Source: Ciona savignyi (Eukaryota > Chordata > Ascidiacea > Phlebobranchia > Cionidae). From it: 64,000 nt of DNA. Positions 26,201-41,200 of this stretch are shown here, piece after piece. The stretch lies in contig CH000026.1 in the NCBI GenBank assembly GCA_000149265.1, positions 24,261-88,260 of the forward strand, in the 5' to 3' direction. A model generated the notes under the pieces. The model made no database searches. It saw only the letters and a program-made list of their open reading frames with translations, and had not been told where the DNA came from. Numbering within the stretch: position 1 is the first letter of the stretch; each line of letters begins with the position of its first letter. A program made the translations under genes and the position numbers.

Positions 26201-29200
26201 TTCAGATGGAAGTCAGAATCATACGTAAACGTGTGTTCAAGCTTTTAATTGATTTTCTTTGCAGGGGTTCTGGAACGGTGTGCTATCCGTATATATTGTT
26301 CCCAATGGATAACAGCATCACTTTCTTCCCTGGACGAAGAAGCAGGCTGTCATTTATGTGAGTTATTTTGTGTAAGTTGGTTATCTCTGTAGCAGTGGTA
26401 GTAATGGACGAAAGGTTATGAGATCCAGACATATCACTTATGAATACGCAAAAAAAACTTACATATTGGCTAGGTAATCTGTCTGTTGCCCGTGTTATAA
26501 CATCCCCTAATTTTTTTAACCAAGGGGGTTAACACACGGACAATCGTCAGATCACCTTGCGCCCACTGTCGGGTTATCAGATCTTTTGCAGTGTGTTGTG
26601 TATGATAGACATGTTCCTTTAATTTGGTAGAACCCATTAATCCAATGGCATTTAATACTTTAATGTGAATTATAATTCCAGCCTTCCTATCCCATTTGGA
26701 ACTGAGTACTTTCAGTCGATTTACCTCAATGAAAACGGAATCCTGGCTCTTTCGCTCAGAAGGAATCTTAACAATTTGAGGTTGGACAATATCAACAACC
26801 TTCAAAACAACAACGGCATTCGGTTTATTTCCCCCTTCCATGATAACTTTGTTGGCGGAACTGTCAAATACAAGGTAAGAATGATAGATTAGAAATAATG
26901 AACCTTCATTTACAGTTTTGGGTGCGAAAACTACTGACTAGATTTATACATAGAATCGTATTGAATAAAACTGTTTATTTTAATCAAAAATACATTAGAA
27001 AAAGTAAGAAAATCAATCCATACTTTTGCTTGTTATATTTACAATGTAGCTAAGATTCTCACATATTCACATAAAACTTTAATATTCTCAATAAAATTCC
27101 ATATTGTCAAGCCCTGCTCAATTTATGCCTATCTGGTGTGTTTAAAACAAAACATCAAATTTCAACTATCAATTTTAATTTCAACTATCAATATCCGCCC
27201 GGTTGGTCTAGCGGTTAAGTGTGTTACCTTTCAATTGAAAGGTTTCAGGTGCGAAACTGGTCGATAGCTAGTGGGTTGTGTCCTTGGGCAAGGCACTTAA
27301 CGGACATTGCTTGAACCCAGCGGATTTATGGATTCTACCAAATTGAAGGAACGTGTCTATCATACATAACACACTGCAATAGCTCCGGTAACCCAACGGT
27401 GGGCGCGAGGTGATCTGACGATTGCCCGTGTGTTAACCCCCTTGGTTTTCCCATTCACGGGGATAAAGATGAATATCCTATCCTAATTACTTTAAACCAA
27501 ATATCTTTTGTTTAGCTTGACCAAAGCTTGAACGGAGTGACAGGATATTCATCAATTGTTGATAAAATACGAACCAAATTTGGAATCACTATGTCAATTA
27601 AAGTCCTTCTGCAAGTAGAGTGGAATGATGTTCTCATTTTCCCAGATTATTCATTCCCCAATCAGGTATGTTTTGAGTGAACATTATCAATTGACCAAGG
27701 TTAAAGGTAACAAAAATTTTTTTTTATCCAATTTGAATGTTAGGAAATGTAACCTATTAGGTTGGCGGTTAGAGCGTCGCCTTTAAGCTAAAATTTGCAG
27801 TTTTCAAAACTAGTCCCTGGGTGGTGGGTTTTGTCCTTACACAAAACATGTAGCAGATATTACCTTAACTCAGCTGATAAATTAGGTCTACTAACAGAAT
27901 TACACCTCTTATATAGAACATACTGCAATAGCCCGTTAACCCGTCTGTGGGCGCGAGGTGATCTGACGATTGCCTGTGTGTTAACCCCCTTGGTTTTCCC
28001 AATCACGGGGATAAACATGAATGAGATAAAAATAAATATCCTATTCTCTTCTTGAATCTTAACAAAATGATTTTATCAGGGAAGCACGTTCCAATGCATA
28101 TTAGCGTCAGATGGAATTGAAACGATCGTCTTCTTTGTCTACCAAGGGGGTTTGATGAAGTTTTTACCAAACACAATGATTAGAAGCCAAAATAATGTTC
28201 AGATTGGATTCTTTAATAACTTGGGTTTGTTTCATCATTCTGAGGGCAACTACCAACCCTACCTCAGCTCAAATACAGGTAAGTTGCGTTGGATGGAAAT
28301 TGTGTTTAATATAATATCTTGGCATGAAGTAATATAATGCAATCACAGCAATAAGCCATGCCCATAATAAATAAGCCATGTCCATAATAAATAAGCCATG
28401 TCCACAATAAATAAGCCATGCCCATAATAAGTAAGCCATGTCCCAAAATATTACTTTATTTAAATCAAATTTTCAAATTATTGTTTTAATTAAATTTCTG
28501 CATTTCAGGCACACTTGGATTGTATATGTATCAATTTTCTGCTACATCGACCAACATAGCTAAGTGCTTGGCCTGGTATAATGAGGAGAGGCTTCTGCCT
28601 CCATTGATCCCACGATTAAATTGTCCGTGGAGTTCAGCTGCCGCAGGAAGAGACACGAGATGGATACGAAAAGAATCCATTTATTCCTGGTTGAATATAG
28701 ATCCTCAGACAGCTGTTCCTCCACGTTAGATTTTTAATAAATTATTTTTTCATTTCCTAAAATGTTGGCTTAGTCTGGTGGTTCAGCGCTTGGCCTTCCA
28801 ACCGAAAGGTTGCAGGTACGAAACTGGTCGCTAGCTAGTGGGTTGTGTCCTTGGGCAAGGCACTTAACGGACATTGCCCGAACTTAGCGGATTAATGGGT
28901 TCTACCAAATTGAAGGAACGTGTGAATCATAAACAACACACTGCAATAGCTCCGGTAACCCGACGATGGGCGCGAGGTAATCTGACGATTGCCCGTGAGT
29001 TAACCCCCTTTGCAATTTTCCATTTACAGGAACAAACATGAATATCCTATTGTAGGTACTCTGCAAATAAAAACTATGTAACTCTTTCATCAGTTGCTAC
29101 TTTTAGTTGCTTCACTTAAAAAATTTCAAATTTTTAGATTTTGAATTTTTACAGATTTCAAATTTTTAGATTTCAGTGAATCATAATTTTAAACTGAAAG

Positions 29201-32200
29201 AACAAAGGTCATTAAATAGTCAACCATTTAATTTTGTGCTTTTGTGATCAGTTAATAATTCTAAAAAATAAATTGTACATTACATTATATAATAGACACA
29301 TTTTATACATATATGTACAGCCCACTAGAATTCCTTAGATTAAAGCATTTCCCATTATTTGTCAAAGGAAACCAACAAAGAGAAATGTTCACATTCATGG
29401 TCACTTATACAGTCTTTATCTCTCCTCAGGCACTACATGCTACCAGAGATTGTGGACGTCGGGCAGATCTCCAATGTGCTGTTACAGACGTCGTGCGCTA
29501 TGGTCAGGTCCTTTGTACAGCCACACACAGCGCTATCAACTTCATCCCTTCAGGACTACCCCTGCCGACATTACTCAGTACATCAGTAAGTACTCTATGC
29601 GATATTTGAGATAGTTTTACGATTTCTATTTTAGTAATCATATTTTCCTGCATGTAATTTAAGCAATTTTATGGACCTATAGCCTTGTGTTTTTGTTCTG
29701 AATATATAATTCCGATGAGATAAAATAAAGTCTTCCCATTTTTCCAGATTACGAAGTGAACCCACAAATACACTGTTGTACTGGACAGGCTTTGAATTTC
29801 CATTGCAGACTTTTTCAACAGTTACGACCAAATGAATTCGGCTTTTTCTATAGACCTCCCTTCTTTAGTAAGTTGGTATTCTGGAGTCATTTCAATAATT
29901 AAGGCCTGGTTCTTTAATTGAAACAATATTATGCACAAGTAGACATGTAGACAGCTGATGGTTAATGTTATATTCTGATTAATCTTGTTGGGTGGAGTTG
30001 GTGCTAAAACAATTGTCATCTTAAACTTTTCACCTTTTGCAATGTGATTAATATTGCCATAGCTTTTGTTAAGCCCTTTAGTCCACTGGGTTCAGGTGAT
30101 ATCCACTAATTTCTTCATTCAAGGACACACTTGATCGTCTGGGTTTGAACCAATAACGTTTCAATTGACAAAATATTTCAATTGACAGAATAAAGCTAAG
30201 TATCCAGTCATGGAAAGAAGAAAAAAGATCGATATTTGTTTTTGTTGCAAAAACTGATCATGTTTATTTTGTTTTTTTCGCTCCTTAATTACAATAAAAA
30301 AGAATGAAATGAAAAATTAACTAAAGGAGGCAGGATAATGTCTTTATTCAAGCTCCAAAACTATTTTCCTTCTGTAGGATGGGGATTCGGTGATCCACAT
30401 ATTGTAACCATCAAAAACGACCAATACACATTCAATGGACTTGGAGAATATTACATCATGTTGGTGGAAGGAAGCTTTGCGTTGCAGGGACGAACAGAAC
30501 AAGCAATTAATATCAACGGAACCAAAACCCAAGCAACCCTCTTCACACAAATTGTCGCCAAGGATTACTTGAACAATAATACTGTATGTCGTTTATACTC
30601 TACTATACTATTACATACAATAGATGATGTGAATATGTTATGTTTTTTATTGCAGTGTGTTGTGTATGATAGACACGTTCCTTCAATTTGGTAGAACCCA
30701 TTAATCCACTGGGTTCAGGCAATGTCCGTTAAGTACCTTGCCCAAGGATACAACCAACTAGATAGCTAGCGACCAGTTTCGAACCTGCAACCCTTTGGTT
30801 AAAAGGCAGGACACTAAACCAATATGCTACTTGTCAGACTAGTAATTGTTCTTAGACAAGGTACTTTATGAATTTTTACCATAAGTGGTCTGCTTGGTAT
30901 AGTGGTAAAAGACGATGGCCATTACTAGGCGGATGCCGAGTTCAATTCCCATTCTTTCCGTTTTTTATCCGTGGCTGTGTCCCTAGGCAATACACCTAAT
31001 GCTGATTGCCAATTTATAAACATTGATTGGTTATTAAATATTTTTGTCTGACTGGTTAGTCTGGCGATATATTGCATCACCTTTCAATCGAAAGATTTCC
31101 GGTTCGAAACTTGTCACTAGCTGGTTGGTTGTGTCTTTGTGCAAGGCGCTTTACGGACATTGCCTGAACCCAACAAAATAATGGGTTCTACTAACTAAAG
31201 AAACATGTGTATCATATACAACACACTGCAATAGCTCCGATAACCCGACGATGGGCGCGAGGTGATCTGACGATTACCCATGTGTTAACCCCCTTGGTTT
31301 TCCCATTCCCACAGATAAATATGAATATCCTATTTTCTTTCTGAAACAGAGTAAGCTCCCCGACTACAGAAAATTTACCTGACAATTACTCACCTTAGAA
31401 ATCTCTTTTATAAGTAACTCTGACAAACAAAAAATCTCATCCAATTGATCATCCTAATTAATATACTTCAGGTGGAATTCCGAGCTGTGGGTAATAACAC
31501 GGTAGTAACAATTAATGGCATGGTGACTGCATTCCAAGGTAATTTTATCTGTTTATTCGTGAACTACATAGTTATTAAATCATATTTTATACCAAGTGTT
31601 TTATTTGCTTTATTGTCTGAAATGATTTGATTAAAGTGTTCAAAACACGTTTTAGAGCATATTAAGAAAATTAACTCAAAAATTTGTTTTATTTCCAAGA
31701 CACTCCGAGACTGTTGAATGGAATGACTTACCAGCGAATAAACACAACATACGAGGTAATAATTAACGCCAACGTGACGGTATCTGCGTTCACCACCGGA
31801 GGCGTACTTGGGTTCTCGACCACTTCTTCCGACGTGTTCAATAATAACACTAGAGGGCTCATTGGTAAGTTGGAAATTAGCTTCTCATGATTTGGAGTAA
31901 TTATTCACCCGCACACACTGTTTACATACAGCCCTGTTAAGATTGCAGAATAGATGTTAACATTGCATGCCCGTTTGATTCTTAAGTCTAGAAAATTTAA
32001 CTAAAAGTTGTAATTTAAAGACTATTTTAGTTATTTAATATTCATTAGGCTTCAAAGACTTGTCTGATTATAACTATGCTAAGAATATTAATTTTATAAT
32101 ATGACATTCTTTAATTGCTGTATCTTAACCAAAATTAAGAAGATTTTTCACATTTTCGCACCAAAGTGTGACACATCAAGCAGCATGGTGGGTTATAAAG

Positions 32201-35200
32201 TTTTTCATCTGATGGGTAACAGGTTCGAAACTAGTCGCCAGCTAGTCGGTTGTGTCCTTGCGCAAGGCGATTTTCGTACATTGCCTGAACCCAGCGGATT
32301 AATGGGTTCTACCAAATTGAAGGAACGGGTCTATCATAAACAATACACAGTAATAGCTTCGGTAACCTGACCCAAATTCAAAAATAACCAAGTGTCTATC
32401 TTGTCTTTTATGTCTTTGCCTATTATTTAGTAATGCTCTGTTTATCCCTGCTGTGCTGAATATAAAGGGTTATTTCTATGGTTATATAATGCAACCAAAC
32501 AGTTGTATAAAGGAAATGCGAGTAGCGAAAAACCATGATATTCCAATGTATAATGTTTAATTTTTTGACATTTTATCTGATTTTCATTTCTGAATTATTT
32601 CAATATTTATTTATAGTCCATAATTTTAGTTTTTAATCTTAATACAAAATATTGAACAAAATAATTATTAATAATGTTAACAACTAATGTAAGATAATAT
32701 TAGATTTCTTATACTATTTATCACAGGTGACTTTATCATGCGAAATGGAACTCAACTAAATAAAACGGAAATAAAGATAACTGGCCATAGTGCGCTTTTA
32801 AATGGGCAATTTGATCAAGCTAAAGTCTTTCCTTTTGGAGAATCATGTAAGAAAAACATCTTTTTTTTCCTTAATGTAGCTTTTTTTATTATATACTTTA
32901 AACGGAATACTTTATTTTAAAGCTTCATAATTGTATTAAAATTTTAAAATACTGTATAAATTTTAAAATGACAGCCTTATAATTGCACTGCTTAGCACAC
33001 ATATTTTACTTAGTGGATGTTTATCGTATTTTAATTATTCCTAGAATAATATTCGCTGTAAATGTGTTCGTTTAAAGTGGGTAATTATCACCAAAACTAA
33101 ACCATTTTTTACATTTAATAAAAAATTTTACTTGTGTAATCTAAAAAAATCCTACAATCTATTTTTGACTTTAACCCCACATTTCAGGGCGGGTTTCTAT
33201 GAGTGAGAGTTTGTTTAACTACAGTCAAGGAGGAAATTACAGCTTCTACAATCCAACTGGGTACGTTCCCGCTTTCCTACGCACTCTAGTGGACAACACG
33301 AACAATGATACCCTCAACTCTTACATCGCTCAATGTGGCGACAATACCCTCTCTTGTTTGTACGACTTACTTTTAACCGGAAATCTTGCTCTAAGTCGTG
33401 CTTCAGGGGAAGTGGCTGTAGAAGCTACCAATATACACAGGGAAGCAGGTAAACCATTAGCTCATCACTACAAACTTTGACATTTAAAGCAATGCTATCT
33501 GATAAACCAAACATAGCATAATAAAAAATTAAAAATGTGATAACGCCCCTCTTCACTTTTTGACTAAATAGGATAAAAAACATATTATCCTACACTAACC
33601 CTTTAAAAAAGTTATCTAAAAATATTTCTACCATATCTTAAAAATATTTCAAATTTCTACCATATCTTAAAAATATTTCAAATTTCTACCATATTTTAAA
33701 AATATTTAAAATTTCTACCATATATTGAAAATATTTCAAAAAATTTCTACCATATCTTGAAAATATTTCAAAAAAATTCTACCATATCTTGAAAATATTT
33801 CAAAAAATTCTACCTTATCTTATAAATATTTAAAATTTCTACCATATCTTGAAAATATTTCAAAAAATTTCTGCCATATCTTGAAAATATTTCAAAAAAA
33901 TTCTTTTATATCTTTATTTCATTCTAACATTCATGTCTGTTCCAGTGAATCGACCGCCAGTTGTATCATTCACGGTCATTGGTTCAGGAGTTGAATACGT
34001 CAACAACACTCTACGAATTATGTTGGGTGGCATGGCTGCTATCAGACTCACAGTGTCTGATCCTGACGGAGATTCCACAAGCACTTCAGTCAACTCTGAT
34101 GACATACCAGGATTATCATTAGGTAGGATGGTACACAAGCATTAACCCTGTTATGGAAATATCTCCTATAATAACTGCAATAGCTCCGGTAACCTGACGG
34201 TGGGCACGGTGGAATCTGACGATTGCCCGTGTGGCTGTTTTAGAGTGTAAATCTCTCCTATAATTAGCGGACGGCAGACCTTTATGCTGTTGGTTCATGT
34301 TTATTTCTAGGATGAGAAACACAGGAGTGTATAACACCAGTAATTAGTCATTTTTTTACTTGTTGCATGAACTTAAGCTATTGCAGCGTGTTTAATATGC
34401 TGTATAGGTTGCTTGTGGAAGAAATCACCTATTTGCCAACCTTAATATAAATTGATCTCTTTTCAGATATGGGAAGTGCTTCCTTTTCTCCCCAAGCCTT
34501 CAATACCAACTCATCGAGTGAGAACCTGGTTATAACGATAGAAGTGAGCGATGGAACAGTTTCCACCTTGGTGCAGATACCTGCGCTGATCTGCAACTGC
34601 TCGGGCAACGGTGATTGTTTATGGAATGAAGCTGTGAGGGTTGGATCTCCAAATTATGGGGTACGTAGGATCGGATAATCATGTTTATACCAGGAATAGG
34701 AAAACGCAAGGGGCATTAACATACGGGCAGTCGTCAGATCATCTAGCACCCACTCTCGGGTTACCGGAGCTATTGCAGTGTGTTGTGTATGAGTCAGACG
34801 TTCTATCAAATTAGTAGAACCCAATAATCCACTGGGTTCAAACGATGTCCATTAAGTGCCTTGCCTAAGGACACAACTGACTAGCTAGAGACCAGTTTCT
34901 TACCTGCAACCCTTCGGCTTAAAGGCGACGCACTAACCCACCAGGTAAACTGTCGGACAATTGTAGTGTGGTAGCCTCTTGGCACGATATTCCCCGTGTA
35001 TAAAATGTTGGGTGATTTAGACACTGAAGAATTTGTTTTAAACTGAATTAATATTTTTTGTAGATTGTAAGTTGTTTATGCAACAACTCCTACACTGGGG
35101 ACACGTGTGCGGATGATACTGATGGTTGCCAGGGCAACCCATGCTTCGGGAATTGCACTGATGTCGCAGCTCCAGGAAGTGGATTTACCTGCGCACCTTG

Positions 35201-38200
35201 TCCTTCCAATCTAGCTGGTATTTATTTTGCTTATTTGCTTTTTTGTCTGTGTTCTTACACAAGTATGGGATGTCCATGTTTATCCCTGTGAATGGGAAAA
35301 CCAAGGGGGTTAACACACGGGCAATCGCCAAATTACCTCGCGACCACCGTCGGGTTACCGGAGCTATTGCAGTGTGTTGTGTATGATTCATGTTTCTTTA
35401 ATTTGGTAAAAACTGATTGCTAAGTGCCTTGCCCAAAGACACAACCGACTGCCTAGCGTTCAGTTTACGTTCCAGCAACCCTTTGGCTAAAAGGCGACAC
35501 ACTGACCCACTGAGCAAATGCTTGGACAAGTGTATGTTAGATTACCTCACCATACATTTGACGATTTAAATCAAAAATGTTGAATCCAGGGAACGGAGAG
35601 CAATGTACGGACCGAGATGAATGTAGGGACGGTGGCCACAACTGCGAGCAGAATTGCACAAATGTCGTTGGATCGTTCAACTGTTCCTGCAGGACTGGAT
35701 ATATGGTTGATATGTCCAACTCTTCTCAATGCGTGAACGCTAACGAATGTATGGACCCCAATATTTGCAATAGTTTCGGTTCTGCCACATGTATGGATAC
35801 TGTTGGATCCTACAGGTAAGTTTGTTTTCTTTTCAGTCATGCGAAAACACAGGGTTGATGCACAAAAATACCAACGACCCACCACCAAAATATGCAGATA
35901 CTGTGTCGTTGTACACACAATACCAACATTTTTTTTCAGTTTTTTTTTTAAATGTCAAACCATTCACCCTTTTAAATGAAATCTTGAGTTTTTCTTAGAT
36001 TAAATTACATTTTGGATGCTTAAAATAAAAGTATTTATTAAAATATTTAATCCACAAGTGCACTCGAACAGCACTATGTTGGCTTTAACTGTTTTGCTAA
36101 AAAAATAATAGAAATCTTGTTTTGCAGGTGTCAATGCAACTCTGGGTTTGTGTTGAATGGAACAGTGTGTTCTGACATAAATGAATGCGATAACGGCACG
36201 GTTTGTGATAACAGGACCACCCGATGTGAAAATACTGTCGGCTCCTACAGATGCCAATGTTTGACTGGTTACTCAAAGTAAGCGATAACTTTTTTTTACT
36301 GAGTCAAGTTTTGAACCCATGATGATCTCATTCTTGGGACCATTTTTCATTAAATCTGTCATGCACGTTAACCATTTAGCCACCCCACTGTGCTGAATGA
36401 TGTTTTATATGATGGCCAGCTTATTAATTACAATATTAGGTTGATTCAAGTAATGGGAAATACAAAAGTTTTTAACATCTTCATGTAACTCATTAATCCA
36501 CTGGGTCATATATGTGCGTGGTCTAAGGATAAAAAAGCCAACCCACAAACCAGTTTCAATCCCGCAACCTATCGGCTGACGGCTAATGTTTTTCAAGTGA
36601 TCTATGTAGCTGGACAATTAAAAAACTCAACTGTTGGAGCCATTAATTGCTTTTATTTTTGACTGTTTTTCTGATTGTAGTGAAACAGAACAATAAACTA
36701 AGTCCATAAATTTTTTGCAGGGCAAATATATATTTGTCTTCCAATCTAGAATTCTATTTAAATAAGACTAACTATAGATAAGTAGGTAAAATATATTTAT
36801 ATTATAAGAAAAGCTGGGTGACGTGGTTTATTGTTCTGTTTATAATCTATAGGCAACAAAGTTCTAGCTGCCATACAACTGTTGAATCCATTTTTAATGT
36901 TTGTCGTCGCTTGTTTGTTGTTTAAAATTCTTTGGATTAAGCCTTTTCCCCAATTATTTGGACATTTTTTTGCAAGTAAAAACACAATGTATGCTTAACC
37001 TAAAATATGACCTGAAATATTAAAAAAAAATAAATTAATAACAAATTTTAAATTTTTTCTAAAATATAAAATCAAATATTTAAAACTAATCATCAAAAAC
37101 AACTTCCAGAAATTCGAGCATCGCATCAGCGTCAGACCCATGTACAAATATCAATGAATGCACAGCGTCTCCTCGAATTTGCTCGATTCATTCCACGTGT
37201 AACGATAGCGATGGATCGTTCTTGTGCACTTGTGGGTAAGTGTGGGTGGAAACTATGTTTTCTATGGTTGTTATTTAAGTGTGGATGGGAACTATGTTTT
37301 CTATGGTTGTTATTAAAGTGTGGATGAAAACTATGTTTTCTATGGTTGTTATTTAAGTGTGGGTGGATACTATGTTTTCTATGGTTGGTATTTAAGTGTG
37401 GATGGGAGCTATGTTTTCTATGGTTGTTATTTAAGTGTGGGTGGGAACTATGTTTTCTATGGTTGTTATTTAAGTGTGGATGAAAACTATGTTTTCTATG
37501 GTTGGTATTTAAGCAAACCTTAGTAAAAAGGTAAAAAATATTTTATCCTGATAACACATAGGACATAGGTTTCATGTAGAAACTATGTGGCATTTTGTAA
37601 AGTTATTATTTTTGGTCTTATAAAAGTCAAAATTCCATTTTATATTTTAGCAATAAAAATGACTTAATGTTAATATCTCCTTCATTGGACCTCAGGTTTG
37701 GGTTCCGTAAACTCACAGCGACAATTTGCGAACATCAATTATGTTCCAACATCACTTGTGCACCAGGACTGATTTGCACGGAGGATATGCAAACAGGGAT
37801 TGGGATGTGTGGATGCCGGGGCAATCAGCATCTTTTCAACAACACTAGGTGTCTACGTAAGTTGGATTCGCCACGTTTTTATATTTCAAATATTTTGTAC
37901 ATAGAAAAAGGTTTTAAAAAATCGAATATTATTTTTATACCCAGTAGTAGGAAAATACAGTTACATGAACAACTTCACAGTAATTTTACTCTGATCCCAA
38001 TGTCACATATTCTTTTGAACAATTGTCGTAATTTCAGAGCGCATGGCTGTTTGAGTCACTTACCCAACCAAGTTATTTGACAGACCATAAAACAATCCAC
38101 GCCTGTTAATAACCCCAACAACTACACTCTGCTGTGTGGGCAAACTTTAATCAAGATATTCGAACATAAAAATTTTTTTTAATAAATTAATTTTTTTTTC

Positions 38201-41200
38201 AGCAAAGTTCCCATTTGTGCAACGAACTATTAAGGCTTTCCAGGAAGAATATAACAACCTAACCAGCCCTGTAACTTTGGCTTTTATTGCGGAATTTGTA
38301 CGAACAGAGCTGCCCTTGTTTACGACCAGCAATATTATAGGGCTTCTCGTGACAAAACTAAGTCGTGGTTCCACCATTGTTGAGTAAGTATTCCGATCGT
38401 TTTCGGGAATAAATGAAGTTTAAAATAATTAAATATTTAAATTTTAGGATAGGATATTCATCTTTATCCCCGTAAATGGGAAAACCAAGGGGGTTAACAC
38501 ATGGGCAATCGTCAGATCGCCTCAATTTGGTAGAACCCATTAATCCGCTTAGAACCCATTAATCCGCTGAGTTCAGGCAATGTCCGTAAAGTGCCTTGCC
38601 CAAGGACACAACCGACTAGCTAACGGCCAGTTTCGCACTATTTAAATTTTATTGTGATTAATTACCGCACTGTTGAGTTCCAGTGTTTCGACTGTGGACA
38701 CAAGGGAATCTGACAATAAATTTTGTAGATATTTACTCTCCAACCGTCCATCTCAGGTTTGAAGCACTTGTCGGCCCAAGCAGCGCTAATGTCACGCATG
38801 AACAGTTACTCATAGAAATCAATCAAGCAATCGACTCAAACACTTTCAACACCTCGTTGTTGATAGACAGACCAACTGCAGGTACGGTGTTTTTTTTATT
38901 TGCCATTCTCATTAATTTGAGATTTTCACGGTACTTTCAGACTAAGTACTACTCTAGACATTATTTTTCACAGTTTTTTCCCTAGAAAATCTTAAAGCCC
39001 TAACTTGTTCTAGTGGGATTAAATGTGTCGTTTAAAATATATGTAATATGAAACAGTGTGGTTACTCACTTTGTTCTCCCACCCATGGGGATAAACATAT
39101 ATGAGTCTTATCAATCCACTAATTTGGTATGAATCACATTGGAAATTTATTGATGGTAAATCACCCGTGTATAATGGATGGTTGTAGTTTTGGATCTACT
39201 CCCTGCAGAATTCTGTGTACCTAAGTTGACAAATTAAAATAATGGTAGAAATAACTCCTTGCAGTACTTCCCAACATAACTGCTGGGTGTGGTGCGGCAC
39301 CGGCGCAAACGAGCATCACTCTCAGTACTTTACAAAATGCTGTGTTGGATTCTTCGCTGTCTTGCGCGCCAAATGTGGTTGGGATCAGGTTGGTAATTGC
39401 CCTAAAAACGCTTTATTTACAACAAAATGTTTACGCTTTGAAAACTTTGAATTAACTGCTGACGCAATTTTAGATAATTTAAGTCTTTTATAAAAGCTAA
39501 AAAATCCTTTATCGCTTTGATATAAGTCTTTGTGAAATACGACTAGAGTCAATTAACTGTAACTTATCCTTTCCCACAAAGAGTTTTGTCAAGTTTTAAT
39601 TCCCATTATTTCCAGTTTCAACGTTTGTAATTTGACGAGATCTGGAATAACAGCTGATCGGATAGTTATTGCCGGTCCAGGCCAGGATGTTTTAAACGTT
39701 TCTGCATCATGCAAACCAAACTTTATCCGAACTAGTGATGGCCAGACATCTGCAACTTTTCTGTTGTTTGACATATTATCTTGTGGGGTCCAAGCAATGG
39801 TGAGTTTGTTTGATTGATTAACTTTCTATCTTATTTCGATAGCTTGGTGGGTTAGTGTGTTTCCTTTTGGCCGAATGTTTGCAGTTTTATATCGTTAGCC
39901 CGTCTGTTTATCTTTCGGCAAGAAAAGTGGAAATCGTGTTAATCATTATTTGGTTTAAAAAAAAGGAACGTTACATACACAACACATTGCAATAACTATG
40001 TTAACTATACAGTGGAGTAATGTATCGATTATGTGGGGTAAGTTTCTCGAGATCTTTACTGAACTGGATAAAACTTGATTATTCTGTCTATTCCTATCCC
40101 TATGAAAGCAACACGATGACAAGCAGTCTTGTGAGCCACATCTGTCATTGCAAACTGTGTATTTTTCAGATGACAGAACGGGAATTGAGATTATCCTACT
40201 CTGTGAGAAGTTTACCACCAGTGGCAGGAAGTGCGATTGTTCAACGGTATTACGAAACCATGTCTGTTTTCAACTGCACCTTCCAACCGAACTGCAAATG
40301 TAGATGCCATGATTTTTCCCAAAATTCCGTAAGTATTTTTAAAAAGTAATGCGCAAATAAGATAGTAGTAATGGGTCCAAGACAGCAACAAGGTATGTAA
40401 GCTTTATAAGTCTATTTATATAAAGTAAACTTTGCATACATTAGCCACAATTATTAGTTAAATTTGTTTTCAGTATTACCCATTATTGGTTAAGAACCTA
40501 ATTTTTTTCTAGTCCTAACTAAAATCACTTAACTAGGTTTAAATTTACTTGGACTTTCGTATATTTGTGTACGTTCATCATATCACTTAATTTTTAAAAA
40601 ACAATTCTTCTACAGGACGGTTTCATTTGCAAATCCTGCTGTTTCTGGTCAATTCCAGATTGTGTTGGGCTTGTTTCGTGATCGGAACTTTACGACGATG
40701 TTCCAATCTGGCGGCAATTCACCAATTGTTCAAGTCAGCGATTACATCTATTTCAAGGCGGCTGTTGGAATATCTGGTGCTGTGTTACAGGTATAATCTG
40801 TGTAATTTTATGATATACATGAATGTCAACTTTAGTAATATGGTGCACTGTAAAGTATATACATGAATACTAACTTAGTATTATTGTTTACAGTAAAGTA
40901 TATACATGAATACTAATTCACTTATATAGTTTACAGTATAGTATATACATGAATATTAATTCACTTATATAGTTTACAGTTAAGTATATACATGAATATC
41001 AACTTAGTAATATGGTGCACAGTGAAGTATATATGCGAACACTAATTTACTAATATACACCCCCAGGCATCCCAGTGTTGGGCAACACCTAGCAACAATC
41101 CAAATGACACAATAAAGTACATGATAATAGAATCAGGGTAAGTTGTAAATGTGGAATTGATCAAAAATGGCTAAGAACTTTCCAAAATGTCCCTCATAAG

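Larger units (their letters stand above)
26265..28278 (+). other. Copy 1 exons 18-21: NIDO domain
   Basis: Exons 26265-26357, 26682-26874, 27516-27665 and 28080-28278. NIDO hallmarks: [56 protein letters not shown]. This fold precedes AMOP and VWD in MUC4 and related membrane mucins, and the same order is seen here. Confidence 0.88.
30378..33448 (+). other. Copy 1 exons 25-29: VWD domain (MUC4 type)
   Basis: Exons 30378-30583, 31472-31538, 31700-31864, 32727-32846 and 33188-33448. Starts [20 protein letters not shown], continues [22 protein letters not shown] and [13 protein letters not shown], and ends [16 protein letters not shown], which match the MUC4-like VWD and its tail. The segment is asparagine-rich with many N-x-T/S sites. 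Confidence 0.9.
35064..37856 (+). other. Copy 1 exons 32-36: second EGF block
   Basis: Exons 35064-35217, 35590-35815, 36128-36277, 37110-37235 and 37696-37856. Motifs include [49 protein letters not shown] and [13 protein letters not shown]. The last exon ([20 protein letters not shown]) is an atypical cysteine-rich unit. None of this block is present in copy 2. Confidence 0.88.

Noticed and set aside
29313-29609. 98-residue frame containing [20 protein letters not shown]
   Set aside because: It overlaps AMOP exon 23, but the phase-consistent frame is [18 protein letters not shown], which matches the AMOP cysteine pattern.
37320-37523. 67-residue frame with repeated [11 protein letters not shown]
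   Set aside because: Product of a 39-bp intronic minisatellite beginning at an exon donor; the flanking exons join in phase without it.
39242-39493. 83-residue frame with [18 protein letters not shown]
   Set aside because: The phase from the neighbouring exons and comparison with copy 2 (LPNITAECGMAPAQ) show that the real frame is [15 protein letters not shown].
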